A program made the position numbers and the translations under genes. DNA of 64,000 bases from Athripsodes cinereus (lineage: Eukaryota > Arthropoda > Insecta > Trichoptera > Leptoceridae), in the NCBI GenBank assembly GCA_947579605.1, contig OX388305.1, positions 19,357,542 through 19,421,541 on the forward strand, written 5' to 3'. Shown in pieces: positions 62,446 to 64,000 of the stretch. Every line of letters begins with the position of its first letter. Positions within the stretch are counted from its first letter, which is position 1. Under the pieces are notes generated by a model, which worked only from the letters and a program-made list of their open reading frames with translations, searched no databases and was not told where the DNA came from.

Positions 62446-64000
62446 ATAGAAAATCAGGATTAATTAAAAAAGAAAAAGTTTTTATAGGTACTTATAGAAT
62501 TAACTTTATACATAAGGGGTAGGTAGATACATATTTCTTCGAGGCAGTATTGCATGCTCATATTCAAATTTTTGCAACCAATGTATAGTTTTGTATAGTT
62601 TAATTTTCTGTCACTCAAAAGATGTATAAAAATACATAGGGTATCTTTTTAAACTGATTTATATACGGAGAAACATAAACGTCACTTGAGGCGATTATGA
62701 TTATTTTTAATAGACCATTTATACCTACTTTGACTTAATCACCTTAAGGGCGCTTCAAAAACTTAAGATCAATATCCAGGACATGCCATTACATTTTTAA
62801 AATGCTTTCAAATTTAAAACAACGATTTCCGTCTAAGATTTCAAGTGAAAGATACAGAATTCGTTTAGGTCCGATTTTTAAATATGCCCTTAGATTGATC
62901 CTGTACTTTAACATTAATAATTGTTTCGATGATTTACAATATAGTTTGGCTAGATAAAATATAAAGGTCAGATAAAGAGAACCACAGTTTAAATATTCTT
63001 TCCTGAAGTAATAGCCAAAAACCAGCCTCTTCCTTTCCTAGCGTATCTTTGCTATTTAGTTGTATCTTTTTGTAATATTTCAAACGATCTGATATTAATG
63101 TCTTAGGAACTATCTTTATAATATAAATGACAATATAACTTAAAAAGTTGAATATATCAGACTATCGTCAAGCCCGCAATAATGCGTGTCTCTGAATACT
63201 AGACTGCATATTATAACACCTTCATCAGGCAACTTGAGACGGTAGAGATGCGAATACTGGTAAATGATTGTGTCGTATTCCAAGTTATAATAAATAGTTT
63301 ACGCATCCGTGTTAGCTGGATGCTACTGACATTAATGTCAATACAAGCTAGGAGAGGGGCAACTAAGATGGTATAACATAACGCGGTGATCACCAGAACA
63401 CATCGTTAGCAAATAAGTCATGTCAATGAATCTCCCTCAAAATCCAGAAAGGGTGAGACTAAAGAATACCTGAATGACACAAAGCAATAGGATTCTAGAA
63501 AGAAATGGTTTGAATGAAGATGACATACCGACAGAAAAATATATAACATGAGGACGAGAAGGATTACCCTCAACACCCTTCAGGTATTGCTAGGAAGAAG
63601 AGAAGAACTATAGAATAAGAGAAAAATAAAATAAATCTAGCAAGGTGGCTTAAAATAAGGATCAGCTTACGGGCATATTGAAATATCGGTTATCAAAATC
63701 TTCTGTAGGCAATAAAAAGTATGCATTATCATAACATTCGATGCCATTACACTTGAAAGCGATTTAGTTGAAATGGTTTTTATACAAAGTGTAACAAAAT
63801 CAAGGAAACATAACGTTAAGTTTTATTGTAATATTTTATTGCTTCGGAAAACACTTTCAAGGGAATAAAACTTGATTAAAATTTGACATTTTATATTATA
63901 CTTCCCGAAATACTTATTAATAAAAAGAAAATCCATAGAGTTTCAGGTATTTTTTTAGCGGGATTTCTAACTTACCTAGTTGTACTAGCTTTAACCTAGA
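62446..64000. other. No recognisable feature
   Basis: AT-rich with no supported ORF, repeat or RNA gene. Confidence 0.5.

Overview
The window is strongly AT-rich, non-compact eukaryotic DNA, almost certainly from an insect. The evidence is the repeat content: an I-type non-LTR retrotransposon, several RTE-like and CR1/L2-like non-LTR remnants, a Penelope-like element, mariner and piggyBac remnants, tRNA-derived SINEs and many TAGGTACCTACC-type tracts. The order cannot be fixed from sequence alone; the 3' body of one SINE recalls SINE tails I associate with Lepidoptera, but that is memory, not a search. No intact host protein-coding gene, rRNA or genuine tRNA gene was recognised, and there is one 200-base assembly gap (44737-44936).

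Layout. 1-5.3 kb: a decayed multi-exon gene (exons at 1792-1857, 1941-2004, ~2098-2319, 2409-2480, 2572-2745), followed by a Penelope-like element (2782-5018) built as two ~435 bp inverted arms around a GIY-YIG endonuclease remnant. 5.8-23 kb: foldback MITEs, pieces of a dispersed repeat (called family A here), a 5'-truncated retroelement with clear target-site duplications, a complete SINE and RTE debris. 23.4-29.2 kb: the best feature, an apparently full-length non-LTR retrotransposon on the minus strand with both ORFs open (gag-like ORF1 with three zinc knuckles; ORF2 with endonuclease, reverse transcriptase, RNase H and a C-terminal CCHC motif), inserted in a short minisatellite. 29-44 kb: RTE-like and CR1-like fragments (two RTE-like insertions lie side by side in an older CR1-like remnant at 37.1-38.9 kb), large palindromes, a tandem hairpin repeat and a composite foldback element at 42 kb. 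45-64 kb: more family A copies, RTE tails, a 236-bp tandem duplication, a complete but dead 1.29 kb mariner with TA duplications, and a piggyBac deletion derivative flanked by TTAA inside a family A copy.

How the parts relate. Insertions are nested and can be ordered in time: family A copies are split by piggyBac (59.3-60.4 kb) and by an inverted-repeat element (12.2-12.9 kb) that itself took in a poly(A) retroposon. The only element that looks potentially autonomous is the 5.77 kb I-type retrotransposon; the rest are non-autonomous or dead. The most unusual features are paired inverted sequences carrying hammerhead-ribozyme-like cores (2840-2869, 4931-4960, 32601-32627, and a different family at 12282-12312, 12561-12590 and 21944-21975), which tie the small foldbacks to Penelope-type or retrozyme-type biology.
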